Shown piece after piece: positions 56,625 through 64,000 of a stretch of 64,000 bases of DNA. The stretch covers positions 310,001 through 374,000 of the forward strand of contig NZ_FNDG01000002.1 of assembly GCF_900100535.1 (NCBI RefSeq), given 5' to 3'. A program made the position numbers and the translations under genes. Within the stretch, counting starts at the first letter, position 1; each line of letters begins with the position of its first letter. The notes below the pieces were generated by a model that did no database searches, was not told where the DNA came from, and saw only the letters and a program-made list of their open reading frames with translations. This stretch comes from Phytopseudomonas flavescens (GTDB lineage Bacteria > Pseudomonadota > Gammaproteobacteria > Pseudomonadales > Pseudomonadaceae).

Positions 56625-57500
56625 TTAGTCGAGATCGAGGTTCTTGACCAGATTCAGGCAACGCCTGAGCAGCGGTGACTCATCGTCCTTGCGGTAACTG
56701 ATGACGATCGGCGAGGTGGCATTGGCATCGAGCAGGGGCGTGTAGCCGATATCGTCGCGGTGCAGGCGTTGTACCGAGGCGGGCACCAGGGTGATGCCGA
56801 TACCGGCTGCCACCAGGCCGATGGCGGTCTGCAGTTCATTGGTCATCTGTGCCACGCGAATCTTCAAGCCGTTGCGCGCGAACAGCCCGAGCACATGGTC
56901 GGCATAGCTGGGCCTCGGGGTACCCGGATAGAGCACGAAAGGTTCACGGGCCAGGTCTTCCAGGGATGCGGGAGCGGCCAACAGCCGATGGCCGGCGGGC
57001 AGGGCGGCGACCAGAGGGTCTTCACGAATCACTTCCTGGACAATGGCCGGGTCGTCGATATGGATGCGCCCGAAACCGATATCGATACGCCCACGTTTGA
57101 GCGCTTCCACCTGCTGCAGGGTGATCAGCTCGGACAGCCCCAGCTCGATGGCCGCCTCGCTGCGCAACTGACGGATCAGCTCCGGCAATGCGCCATACAG
57201 GGTGGAGGGGGCGAAGCCGATGCCCAGCCAGCGTCTTTGCCCTTCGGCGATTCGTCGCGTGTCTTCGCTGACGCGACCGAGCTGCTCGAGCAACTGCACG
57301 GAGTGCTCATGGAAGAAACGCCCGGCTTCGGTGAGGCGCAACGGGCGACCGCGCTCGATCAGCGCGACCCCCAGTTCGTCCTCCAGTTGCTGGATCTGCC
57401 GGCTCAGTGGTGGCTGGGCGATGTGCAGGCGCTCAGCCGCGCGGGTGAAGTTGAGGGTTTCAGCCAGCACGCGGAAGTAGCGCAGGTGGCGCAGCTCCAT
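56625..57500 (-). CDS. catR: LysR-family activator CatR
   Basis: A 291-residue LysR regulator. The helix-turn-helix reads NFTRAAERLHIAQPPLSRQIQQLEDELGVALIERGRPLRLTEAG, and the effector domain has LGIGFAPSTLYGALPELIRQLR and RIDIGFGRIHIDD as in CatR/BenM. CatR senses cis,cis-muconate and activates catBCA. Divergent from catB, with the CatR-type dyad beginning two bases before its start codon, so autorepression is likely. Confidence 0.92.
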   Translation of the reverse strand: MELRHLRYFRVLAETLNFTRAAERLHIAQPPLSRQIQQLEDELGVALIERGRPLRLTEAGRFFHEHSVQLLEQLGRVSEDTRRIAEGQRRWLGIGFAPSTLYGALPELIRQLRSEAAIELGLSELITLQQVEALKRGRIDIGFGRIHIDDPAIVQEVIREDPLVAALPAGHRLLAAPASLEDLAREPFVLYPGTPRPSYADHVLGLFARNGLKIRVAQMTNELQTAIGLVAAGIGITLVPASVQRLHRDDIGYTPLLDANATSPIVISYRKDDESPLLRRCLNLVKNLDLD

Positions 57501-57501
57501 G

Positions 57502-57516
57502 ATACCTCCAGGGTAT
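57502..57516. promoter_or_regulatory. CatR recognition site in the catR-catB intergenic region
   Basis: ATACCTCCAGGGTAT is an interrupted dyad (ATACC-N5-GGTAT) of the T-N11-A class used by LysR proteins and closely resembles the CatR site described upstream of P. putida catBC. It is 196 bases before the catB start and directly abuts the catR start. Confidence 0.75.
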
Positions 57517-57712
57517 GAAACCAGACCGATTCAATATTGGACTGGCTCATTTGCTGAGGTCAATCTGTGCCCGAACAAAAATAAAACCTGAAGGATATGC
57601 TCGCGATGACTCGCCTCCTGTGTTCCTGCGCTTATTTCCCATGCCCGGCCGGCCAGGTGAGCGCGGTGCTGCCCTGGGCCAGCCGTTCTATCCAGCCCAC
57701 GGGGCACCTGCA

Positions 57713-58834
57713 ATGAGCGTGCCCCTGATCGAGCGCCTCGACACCCTGATCGTCGACCTGCCGACCATCCGCCCCCACAAGCTGGCGATGCACACCCTGC
57801 AGCGGCAGACCCTGGTGATCCTGCGCCTGCGCTGCAGCGATGGCATCGAGGGTATCGGCGAGGCGACCACCATCGGTGGCCTGGCCTATGCCGGGGAAAG
57901 CCCGGAAAGTATCAAGACCAATCTCGACAGCTATTTTGCGCCGCTGCTGATCGGCCAGCCGGCCGGCAACATCAACGCGACGATGCAGCGTATCGATCGT
58001 GCCGTGCGCGGCAATACCTTCGCCCGCTCGGCGCTGGAAACCGCGCTGCTCGATGCCCAGGGCAAGCGCCTCGGCCTGCCGGTCGCCGAGCTGCTGGGCG
58101 GCCGCGTGCGCGACGGGCTGGAGGTTGCCTGGACACTGGCCAGCGGCGATACCGCCAGGGACATCGAAGAGGCCGAGCGCATGCTCGACCTGCGTCGCCA
58201 TCGGCTCTTCAAGTTGAAGATCGGCAGCCGCGATGCCGCCCAAGACATTGCCCACGTGGCAGCGATCAAGCGTGCACTGGGCGAGCGCGCCAGTGTGCGG
58301 GTCGACGTCAACCAGGCCTGGAGCGAAGCGGTTGCCCTGCGTGCCTGCCAGGCGCTGGGCGATGCCGGTGTGGACCTGATCGAACAGCCTATCGCCCGCC
58401 ATGACGTACAGGCCCAGGCGCGCGTCAGCGCCCGTAGCCCGGTACCGATAATGGCCGACGAAGCCATCGAAAGCGTCGAGGACAGCTTCAATCTGGCCCG
58501 TGCCGGTTCCGCGCCGGTGTTCGCCCTGAAGATCGCCAAGAATGGTGGCCCGCGTGCCGTGCTGCGCAGTGCCCATATCGCCGAGGCGGCCGGTATCGGC
58601 CTGTACGGCGGCACCATGCTCGAAGGCAGCGTCGGTACCCTGGCCTCTGCTCACGCCTTCTCCACCCTGGCCAGGCTGGAGTGGCACAGCGAGCTGTTCG
58701 GCCCATTGCTGCTGACCGAGGACATCCTCGTCGACGTACCGGTGTACCGCGATTTCGAACTGAAGATTCCGACCACTCCCGGCCTGGGTGTGACGCTCGA
58801 TGAGGAGCGTCTGCAGCACTTCCGCCGTCGTTGA
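57713..58834 (+). CDS. catB: Muconate cycloisomerase
   Basis: A 373-residue enolase-superfamily enzyme that cyclises cis,cis-muconate to muconolactone. The catalytic KxK is in LFKLKIGS, metal ligands in VRVDVNQAW, DLIEQP and IMADEAIE, and the second base in FALKIAKNGG. ERLDTLIVDLPTIRPHKLAMHTLQRQTLVI is the usual CatB start, so the ATG at 57713 was chosen over an open frame to 57515. It is the first gene of catBCA. Confidence 0.93.
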   Translation: MSVPLIERLDTLIVDLPTIRPHKLAMHTLQRQTLVILRLRCSDGIEGIGEATTIGGLAYAGESPESIKTNLDSYFAPLLIGQPAGNINATMQRIDRAVRGNTFARSALETALLDAQGKRLGLPVAELLGGRVRDGLEVAWTLASGDTARDIEEAERMLDLRRHRLFKLKIGSRDAAQDIAHVAAIKRALGERASVRVDVNQAWSEAVALRACQALGDAGVDLIEQPIARHDVQAQARVSARSPVPIMADEAIESVEDSFNLARAGSAPVFALKIAKNGGPRAVLRSAHIAEAAGIGLYGGTMLEGSVGTLASAHAFSTLARLEWHSELFGPLLLTEDILVDVPVYRDFELKIPTTPGLGVTLDEERLQHFRRR

Positions 58835-58856
58835 TGCCTACCGAAAGGACGTTGCC

Positions 58857-59147
58857 ATGCTGTTCCACGTGCGCATGACCGTAAAACTGCCCGCCGACAT
58901 GCCGGCCGAGCAGGCCGAGCGCCTGAAGGCCGATGAAAAACAGCTGGCCCAGCGCCTGCAGCGCGAGGGTACCTGGCGCCACCTGTGGCGCATCGCCGGG
59001 CTGTACGCCAACGTCAGCGTGTTCGACGTGGCCGATGCCCAGGCCCTGCATGACACGCTGATGCGGCTGCCGCTGTACCCCTACATGGAGATCGAGGTCA
59101 TGGCGCTGTGCCGTCACCCGTCCTCGATCCATGACGACGATCGCTGA
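58857..59147 (+). CDS. catC: Muconolactone delta-isomerase
   Basis: A 96-residue protein, the full length of the family. MLFHVRMTVKLPADMPAEQAERLKADEK, REGTWRHLWRIAGLYANVSVFDV and LPLYPYMEIEVMALCRHPSS are characteristic. It shifts the double bond of muconolactone to give 3-oxoadipate enol-lactone; the next enzymes (Pca type) are not in this window. AAGGA precedes the ATG, 22 bases after catB. Confidence 0.96.
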   Translation: MLFHVRMTVKLPADMPAEQAERLKADEKQLAQRLQREGTWRHLWRIAGLYANVSVFDVADAQALHDTLMRLPLYPYMEIEVMALCRHPSSIHDDDR

Positions 59148-59195
59148 TTCGCCTGCCTACTGCCTTCAAGACAAAAACAAGATGAGGAAAAGACC

Positions 59196-60131
59196 ATGAC
59201 CGTACGTATCGCCCAGACCGTGGATGTGCAGAAGTTCTTCGAAGAGGCCAGTGGTTTCGGCAACGACCAGGGCAGCGCGCGGATGAAGACGGTGATTCAC
59301 CGCCTGCTCAACGACACCGCGAAGCTTATCGAGGATCTGCAGATCACCCCGGAAGAATTCTGGAAGGCGGTGAACTACCTCAACGAACTCGGCAGCCGCC
59401 AGGAGGCCGGCCTGGTGGTCGCCGGCCTGGGCATCGAGCATTACCTCGACATGCTGATGGACGCCGAGGACGAAGAGGCCGGTCGCACCGGCGGCACGCC
59501 GCGCACCATCGAGGGGCCGCTGTATGTCGCCGGCGCGCCGCTGAGCAAGGGCGAAGCCCGTCTGGACGACGGCCAGGATGCCGGTACGCCTTTGTTCATG
59601 CAGGGGCGGGTGTTCGACACCGACGGCAAACCGCTGGCCGGCGCCATCGTCGATGTCTGGCACGCCAACACGGGCGGCACCTATTCCTACTTCGACCCGG
59701 CGCAATCAGAGTTCAACCTGCGCCGCCGTATCGAGACCGACGCCGAGGGCCGCTATCGTTTCCGCAGCATCGTGCCGTCCGGCTATGGCTGCCCGCCCGA
59801 CGGCCCCACCCAGCAATTGCTCGACCAGCTCGGCCGCCATGGCCAGCGTCCGGCACACGTGCATTTCTTCATCTCGGCGCCGGGCCATCGTCACCTGACC
59901 ACCCAAATCAACCTGGATGGCGACCGGTACCTGCATGACGACTTCGCCTACGCCACCCGCGATGAGCTGATCGCCAAGATCGATTTCCACGACGATGCGC
60001 TGCGTGCCAGGGCCCATGGGGTCGAGGGGCGCTTCGCCGAGATCGAGTTCGAGTTCGATTTCACCTTGCAATCCACCGCCGAGCCCAGGGCCCAGCGACG
60101 CCACGAGCGGGTGCGCGCGCTGGAGGTCTGA
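59196..60131 (+). CDS. catA: Catechol 1,2-dioxygenase
   Basis: A 311-residue intradiol dioxygenase that cleaves catechol to cis,cis-muconate. The Fe(III) ligands are visible as Tyr163 (TYSYFD), Tyr197 (PSGYGCP), His221 and His223 (AHVHFF). The N-terminal helical dimerisation part (QTVDVQKFFEEASGFGNDQG, EDLQITPEEFWKAVNYLN) is typical of catechol rather than protocatechuate enzymes. GAGGAAAAG precedes the ATG. It receives catechol from both BenD and NahG. Confidence 0.96.
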   Translation: MTVRIAQTVDVQKFFEEASGFGNDQGSARMKTVIHRLLNDTAKLIEDLQITPEEFWKAVNYLNELGSRQEAGLVVAGLGIEHYLDMLMDAEDEEAGRTGGTPRTIEGPLYVAGAPLSKGEARLDDGQDAGTPLFMQGRVFDTDGKPLAGAIVDVWHANTGGTYSYFDPAQSEFNLRRRIETDAEGRYRFRSIVPSGYGCPPDGPTQQLLDQLGRHGQRPAHVHFFISAPGHRHLTTQINLDGDRYLHDDFAYATRDELIAKIDFHDDALRARAHGVEGRFAEIEFEFDFTLQSTAEPRAQRRHERVRALEV

Positions 60132-60274
60132 GGGGCGCCTCGAACAACTGGCGTGTCAGGTCGCGCAGCGGTGAGGCAGGCCCGTGACCGGCGTCCGCTG
60201 ACAGCCGGGGGACGACTGTTTTTTCGTCGCTGCCGCCGCTGCGCCTCGATGCAATAACGGAGTGGAGAGCAGTC

Positions 60275-61570
60275 ATGAATAACCTCACACAAGCGCGTCC
60301 CCTGCGCATCGGTATCGTTGGCGGGGGCATTGCCGGTGTCGGCCTGGCCCTCGGGCTGTGCCGCCACGCTCACCTGCAGGTCGACCTGTTCGAGTCGGCG
60401 GCGGCATTCGGGGAAGTCGGCGCCGGGGTGTCGTTCGGCGCCAATGCGGTACGGGCGATCACCGGACTTGGCCTGGCCGAGGCCTACCACCAGATGGCTG
60501 ACCGTACGCCGCAGCCCTGGCAGGATGTGTGGTTCGAATGGCGGCGGGGCCACGATGCCGGTTACCTGGGTGCCAGTGTGGCGCCGGGCGTCGGGCAGTC
60601 TTCGGTGCACCGTGCGGACTTTCTCGATGCACTGGCCGCCTGCCTGCCGCCAGGCTTGGCGCATTTCGGCAAACGCGCTGCAGCTGTCGAACAGCGCGCC
60701 GACGGCGTGTGCGTGCAGTTTACCGATGGCAGTTCCTACCAGGGCGACGTGCTGTTCGGCGCCGATGGCATCAAGTCCGCCCTGCGTGGGCACGTATTGG
60801 CCGGGTTGGGCGAGGCGGACCGCGGACCGCGTTTCAGTGGCACCTGCGCCTACCGCGGGATGATCGATAGCCAGCGTTTGCGCGAAGCGTTGCGCGCCAA
60901 CGGCGTGGACGAGCACCTGGTGGACGTGCCGCAGATGTACCTGGGGCTGGACCGCCACATCCTGACCTTCCCGGTGAAGCGCGGTCGCATCATCAACGTG
61001 GTGGCGTTCGTTTCCGATCGCCGTTCTCCCGCACCACGATGGCCGCAGGATCAGGCCTGGGTGCGTGAGGCCAGCCAGCGGCAGATGCTGCAGGACTTCT
61101 CCGGCTGGGGCGCCGCCGCCCGTACGCTGCTGGAGTGCATCGCCGCACCAACCTGCTGGGCGTTGCACGACCTGCCGGAGCTGTCCGGGTATGCCCATGG
61201 CCGCGTGGCCCTGATCGGCGATGCGGCGCACGCCATGCTGCCGCACCAGGGGGCCGGGGCGGGCCAGGGCCTGGAGGATGCCTATTTCCTGGCCCAGCTA
61301 TTGAGCGATTCGCGCCTCGCTGCCGGGCAGGTACCCGAGCTGCTCGCCGTATACGACCGTGTGCGTCGGCCGCGGGCTTGCCGGGTGCAGCGCACGTCGT
61401 GGGAAGCGGGGCAGTTGTATGAATGGCGCGACCCGCAGATCGGCGCCAACGAGGAAGCCATGGCGGCCGCCCTGGAAAGCCGTTTCGCCTGGTTGTGGAA
61501 CCACGACCAGGACGCCGACGTGGCCCGGGCACAGCGCCTGCTGGGCTGGCCCAGCACGACCAGCGCCTGA
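60275..61570 (+). CDS. nahG: Salicylate 1-hydroxylase (NahG-like FAD monooxygenase)
   Basis: A 431-residue single-component flavoprotein monooxygenase that decarboxylates and hydroxylates salicylate to catechol with NADH and O2. The FAD loop is IGIVGGGIAGVGLAL, followed by FGEVGAGVSFGANAVRAI, the salicylate-hydroxylase stretches APGVGQSSVHRADF and SGTCAYRGMIDS, and GDAAHAMLPHQGAGAGQGLEDAYFLA. The match to NahG runs along the whole length. GGAG lies before the ATG. It follows catA by 143 bases in which I see no regulator site, so it may be read with catBCA. Confidence 0.9.
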   Translation: MNNLTQARPLRIGIVGGGIAGVGLALGLCRHAHLQVDLFESAAAFGEVGAGVSFGANAVRAITGLGLAEAYHQMADRTPQPWQDVWFEWRRGHDAGYLGASVAPGVGQSSVHRADFLDALAACLPPGLAHFGKRAAAVEQRADGVCVQFTDGSSYQGDVLFGADGIKSALRGHVLAGLGEADRGPRFSGTCAYRGMIDSQRLREALRANGVDEHLVDVPQMYLGLDRHILTFPVKRGRIINVVAFVSDRRSPAPRWPQDQAWVREASQRQMLQDFSGWGAAARTLLECIAAPTCWALHDLPELSGYAHGRVALIGDAAHAMLPHQGAGAGQGLEDAYFLAQLLSDSRLAAGQVPELLAVYDRVRRPRACRVQRTSWEAGQLYEWRDPQIGANEEAMAAALESRFAWLWNHDQDADVARAQRLLGWPSTTSA

Positions 61571-61671
61571 GCCTGGCGGCGGGACCTGTGGTGCAGGGCT
61601 GGCCATTCGCGCAGTCAGCGGCGCGCATAGGCGAGCGTGACGTTCGGGACAACGATAAAGAGATCGATAGC

Positions 61672-63018
61672 ATGCGCACCATCGATGTGAATGTCTTGCT
61701 CGACGAGGCGAGATTCAATGCTTTCCATTGGCGCGTGCTGTTCTGGTGCGCGCTGATCATCGTCTTCGACGGTTACGACCTGGTCATCTACGGCGTGGTG
61801 CTGCCGGTGCTGATGCAGGAGTGGGGGCTGACCCCGCTGCAGGCCGGGGCGCTGGGCAGTTATGCGCTGTTCGGCATGATGTTCGGGGCGTTGTTCTTCG
61901 GCTCGCTGTCCGACAGGATCGGCCGGCGCAAGGTCATCGCCTGCTGCGTGATCCTTTTCAGCCTGTTCACCGTGCTCAATGGGCTGGCGCGCAATCCCGG
62001 GGAGTTCGCTGCCTGCCGTTTCATCGCCGGTCTCGGTATCGGCGGGGTGATGCCCAATGTGGTGGCGCTGATGAACGAGTACGCGCCCAAGCGCAGCCGT
62101 GGCCTGCTGGTGGCGATCATGTTCAGTGGCTACTCGGTCGGCGGCATGCTCTCGGCCGGCCTGGGCATTGTGTTGATACCGGCATTCGGATGGTCGTCGG
62201 TGTTCTTCGTCGCCGTGCTGCCTTTGCTGCTGTTGCCACTGGCGATGCGTCAGTTGCCCGAGTCGGTGAGTTTTCTTCTCGGGTCGGGTGGTGCCGAAGG
62301 GCGGGCCGGCGACCTGCTGCACGCGGTCGAGCCACGTTATCGCCCGCAGCCGGGTGACCGTTTCAGCATCGCCTCCGGCAAGGTCGCCAGTGTCGGCGTG
62401 TCGCAGTTGTTCCACGGCAAGCGCACGCTTTGCACGCTGATGCTCTGGATGGCGTTCTTCTGTTGCCTGCTGATGGTCTACGCGCTCAATTCCTGGCTGC
62501 CGAAACTGATGAGCACGGCCGGCTACGGGCTTGGTTCCAGCCTCGCGTTTCTACTGGTACTCAACCTCGGAGCGATCATCGGCGCCATTGCTGGCGGCTG
62601 GCTGGGCGATCGCTTCGGGCTCGACAGGGTGCTGGTCGCCTTTTTCGCCATGGCTGCGTTGGCCATCGCCCTGCTGGGGCTGAAAAGCCCCGCTGCAGTG
62701 CTGTATCTGTTGGTCGCCCTCGCCGGAGCGGGCACCATCGGCACGCAGATTCTCGCCAATGCCTGTGCCGTACAGTTCTACCCGGCACAGGTCCGTTCGA
62801 CCGGCTTGGGCTGGGCGATGGGTATCGGTCGGACCGGCGCGATCATCGGGCCGCTCCTGGGTGGCGCATTACTCGCCGCGCAGCTGCCGCTGGCCTTGAA
62901 TTTTCTGGTGTTCGCGGCGCCTGGGGCCGTCGCGGCCCTGGCGATGATGCTGTTCATCCATCGTCGTCAGGCGCTCGCCGGGCAGGCGCCCCTGGACGCG
63001 TCGCTGCCCGTGCAGTAG
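61672..63018 (+). CDS. Aromatic acid:H+ symporter, second BenK-like MFS transporter
   Basis: A 448-residue MFS protein very similar to the benK product at 52348-53679 over its entire length (FDGYDLVIYGVVLPVLMQEW, GSYALFGMMFGALFFGSLSDRIGRRK, AGLGIGGVMPNVVALMNEYAPKRSRG). A paralogue from duplication is likely. Next to nahG, salicylate is a reasonable substrate, with benzoate as the alternative. The ATG at 61672 (MRTIDVNVLLDEARF) mirrors the BenK start; AAAGAG is the only ribosome site. Confidence 0.88.
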   Translation: MRTIDVNVLLDEARFNAFHWRVLFWCALIIVFDGYDLVIYGVVLPVLMQEWGLTPLQAGALGSYALFGMMFGALFFGSLSDRIGRRKVIACCVILFSLFTVLNGLARNPGEFAACRFIAGLGIGGVMPNVVALMNEYAPKRSRGLLVAIMFSGYSVGGMLSAGLGIVLIPAFGWSSVFFVAVLPLLLLPLAMRQLPESVSFLLGSGGAEGRAGDLLHAVEPRYRPQPGDRFSIASGKVASVGVSQLFHGKRTLCTLMLWMAFFCCLLMVYALNSWLPKLMSTAGYGLGSSLAFLLVLNLGAIIGAIAGGWLGDRFGLDRVLVAFFAMAALAIALLGLKSPAAVLYLLVALAGAGTIGTQILANACAVQFYPAQVRSTGLGWAMGIGRTGAIIGPLLGGALLAAQLPLALNFLVFAAPGAVAALAMMLFIHRRQALAGQAPLDASLPVQ

Positions 63019-63081
63019 CCATGTGCGGCCGGTTGCCTGGCAGACGCAGATGTAACCCTTTGTCACGCCGCCGTATTGCGG

Positions 63082-63096
63082 TGCAAGGGGTGGTTA
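63082..63096 (+). promoter_or_regulatory. Single BenR/XylS-type box upstream of benR
   Basis: TGCAAGGGGTGGTTA fits TGCA-N6-GGNTA exactly, 73 bases before the benR start. No second box is found at the 21-base spacing, only a lone GGCTA at 63109-63113. It may allow autoregulation, but one such match could also be chance. Confidence 0.4.
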
Positions 63097-63169
63097 GAAT
63101 CGCCGGGTGGCTAGCGGATTGCCCGTCACTGGCGATTCGGCCCTATAAGAAAAACAAAGAGGCCTGATG

Positions 63170-64000
63170 ATGAGCAATTCATTGCTGAGCGAACGCAGCA
63201 GCGTGTTCCTGCGCGCCGATCCCTATGCGGTATCGGATTACGTCAACCAGCACGTGGGCGCCCATTGCATACGCCTGCCCAACAGCGGCTTTCCCGAGGC
63301 GAGCCTCAAGCATCGCAAGTTCTCCAGCCTCGACCTGTGCCGTATCAGCTACGGCGGCAGCGTGCGGGTCACCTCGCCGGCGCTGGAGACCATCTACCAC
63401 CTGCAGATCCTCCTCAAGGGACACTGTCGCTCGCAGTGCCGCGACCTGGAGCATTTCTATGTACCGGGGGAGTTGCTGCTGATCAATCCGGACGACCCGG
63501 TGGATCTCACCTACTCGGCGGACTGCGAGAAGTTCATCGTCAAGCTGCCGGTCAGCCTGTTCGAGAACACCTGCCTGGAACAACGCTGGATGTTGCCGGA
63601 AGGTGGCATCCGCTTCACGGCGGCGCGGCATGACATGGCTGGGCTGGAAGGCTTCGCCGGCCTGCTCGGGCTGATCTGCGGGGAGGCCGAAGCCACGGCC
63701 AGCCTGCCTCAGGTCCAGGAGCACTACGTGCGCATCGTGGCCAGCAAGCTGCTGGCGTTGCTGGGCAACAACGTGCAGCGCGTGCAGCCCCAGAGCCATG
63801 CCTCGTCGTTCGAACAGGTGGTGGATTACATCGAACGGCATCTGACCCAGGACATCGGCGTCGATCAGTTGCTGGCCGTCGCCCGGGTCAGCGAGCGCTC
63901 GCTGTATGCGCTGTTCGAGCGGCATGCCGGCATCACGCCCAAGGACTACATTCGCCAGCGCAAGCTCGAGCGCATTCACGCACAATTGCTCGATCCGGCC
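63170..64000 (+). CDS. benR: AraC/XylS-family activator BenR (3' end outside window)
   Basis: The window shows 277 residues; a short C-terminal part, including the end of the second helix-turn-helix, is missing. The N-terminal domain has DPYAVSDYVNQHVGAHCIRLP, LKHRKFSSLDLCRISYGGSVRVTSPALETIYHLQ and LLLINPDDPVDLTYSADCEKFIVKLP, close to BenR/XylS. The DNA-binding domain begins at VVDYIERHLTQDIGVDQLLAVARVSERSLYALFERHAG. BenR with benzoate should activate the benA promoter, which carries matching boxes. The ATG at 63170 has GAGG 7 bases upstream; an adjacent ATG at 63167 is possible. AntR (anthranilate) is the alternative. Confidence 0.88.
   Translation, partial: MSNSLLSERSSVFLRADPYAVSDYVNQHVGAHCIRLPNSGFPEASLKHRKFSSLDLCRISYGGSVRVTSPALETIYHLQILLKGHCRSQCRDLEHFYVPGELLLINPDDPVDLTYSADCEKFIVKLPVSLFENTCLEQRWMLPEGGIRFTAARHDMAGLEGFAGLLGLICGEAEATASLPQVQEHYVRIVASKLLALLGNNVQRVQPQSHASSFEQVVDYIERHLTQDIGVDQLLAVARVSERSLYALFERHAGITPKDYIRQRKLERIHAQLLDPA

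Noticed and set aside
60132..60274. A NahR-type or BenR-type operator before nahG
   Set aside because: No LysR NahR-like motif and no TGCA-N6-GGNTA box is present in this gap.
1..64000. CRISPR arrays, tRNA or rRNA genes, prophage or intact insertion sequences
   Set aside because: I found no regularly spaced repeats, no cloverleaf-like segment I could support, and no transposase, integrase or phage structural gene in the window.

Overview
The window is a GC-rich chromosomal segment from a Pseudomonas-type gammaproteobacterium. The genus call rests on the gyrA-serC-pheA-hisC-tyrA/aroA-cmk-rpsA order with a fused tyrA-aroA gene, the cpxR/spy/cpxS set, the ubiG/mupP/yciK trio, a ben/cat aromatic cluster and typical short REP repeats. 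I cannot name a species. I saw no tRNA or rRNA genes, prophage, intact insertion sequence or CRISPR array.

Region by region. 1-3.3 kb: the 5' part of an alkA-like glycosylase gene, a broken LysR remnant and an LtaS-like membrane sulfatase. 3.4-12.3 kb: a nitroreductase, then a LacI-family regulator divergent from a five-gene unit (TonB receptor, flavin monooxygenase, secreted alpha/beta hydrolase, aldo/keto reductase, SsuA-like binding protein), with two near-identical palindromic operators between them. 12.5-15.8 kb: Cpx-like two-component system around a Spy-like protein, plus a YciI protein. 15.9-24.4 kb: housekeeping genes (PHP nuclease, YciO, ScpA, ScpB, RluB, a diguanylate cyclase, YciK, MupP). 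24.6-33.4 kb: an accessory block between mupP and ubiG that reads as allantoate/ureidoglycine/oxalurate degradation with its own RpiR-type regulator and ABC importer. 33.5-48.1 kb: ubiG, a methylthioadenosine deaminase-type amidohydrolase, a divergent MtnA-like protein, and the gyrA to rpsA core. 48.2-64 kb: an aromatic catabolism supercluster, benABCD-benK-benE-benF, catR<>catBCA, nahG, a second BenK-like transporter, and a BenR-type activator cut by the window end.

The aromatic cluster is self-contained down to the ortho-cleavage lactone. BenABC and BenD turn benzoate into catechol, NahG turns salicylate into catechol, and CatA, CatB and CatC carry catechol through muconate and muconolactone. 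Two transporters of one family, a BenE symporter and an OprD-type porin serve uptake. A tandem XylS/BenR-type site lies upstream of benA and a CatR-type dyad lies between catR and catB.

The strongest candidates for something undescribed are the ureide block with an amino-acid-type ABC importer, the LacI-controlled TonB/monooxygenase/reductase/SsuA-like unit (possibly organosulfur scavenging), a MITE-like element whose three traces each touch a CTAG that overlaps a TAG stop codon, and an MtnA homologue with both catalytic positions changed.
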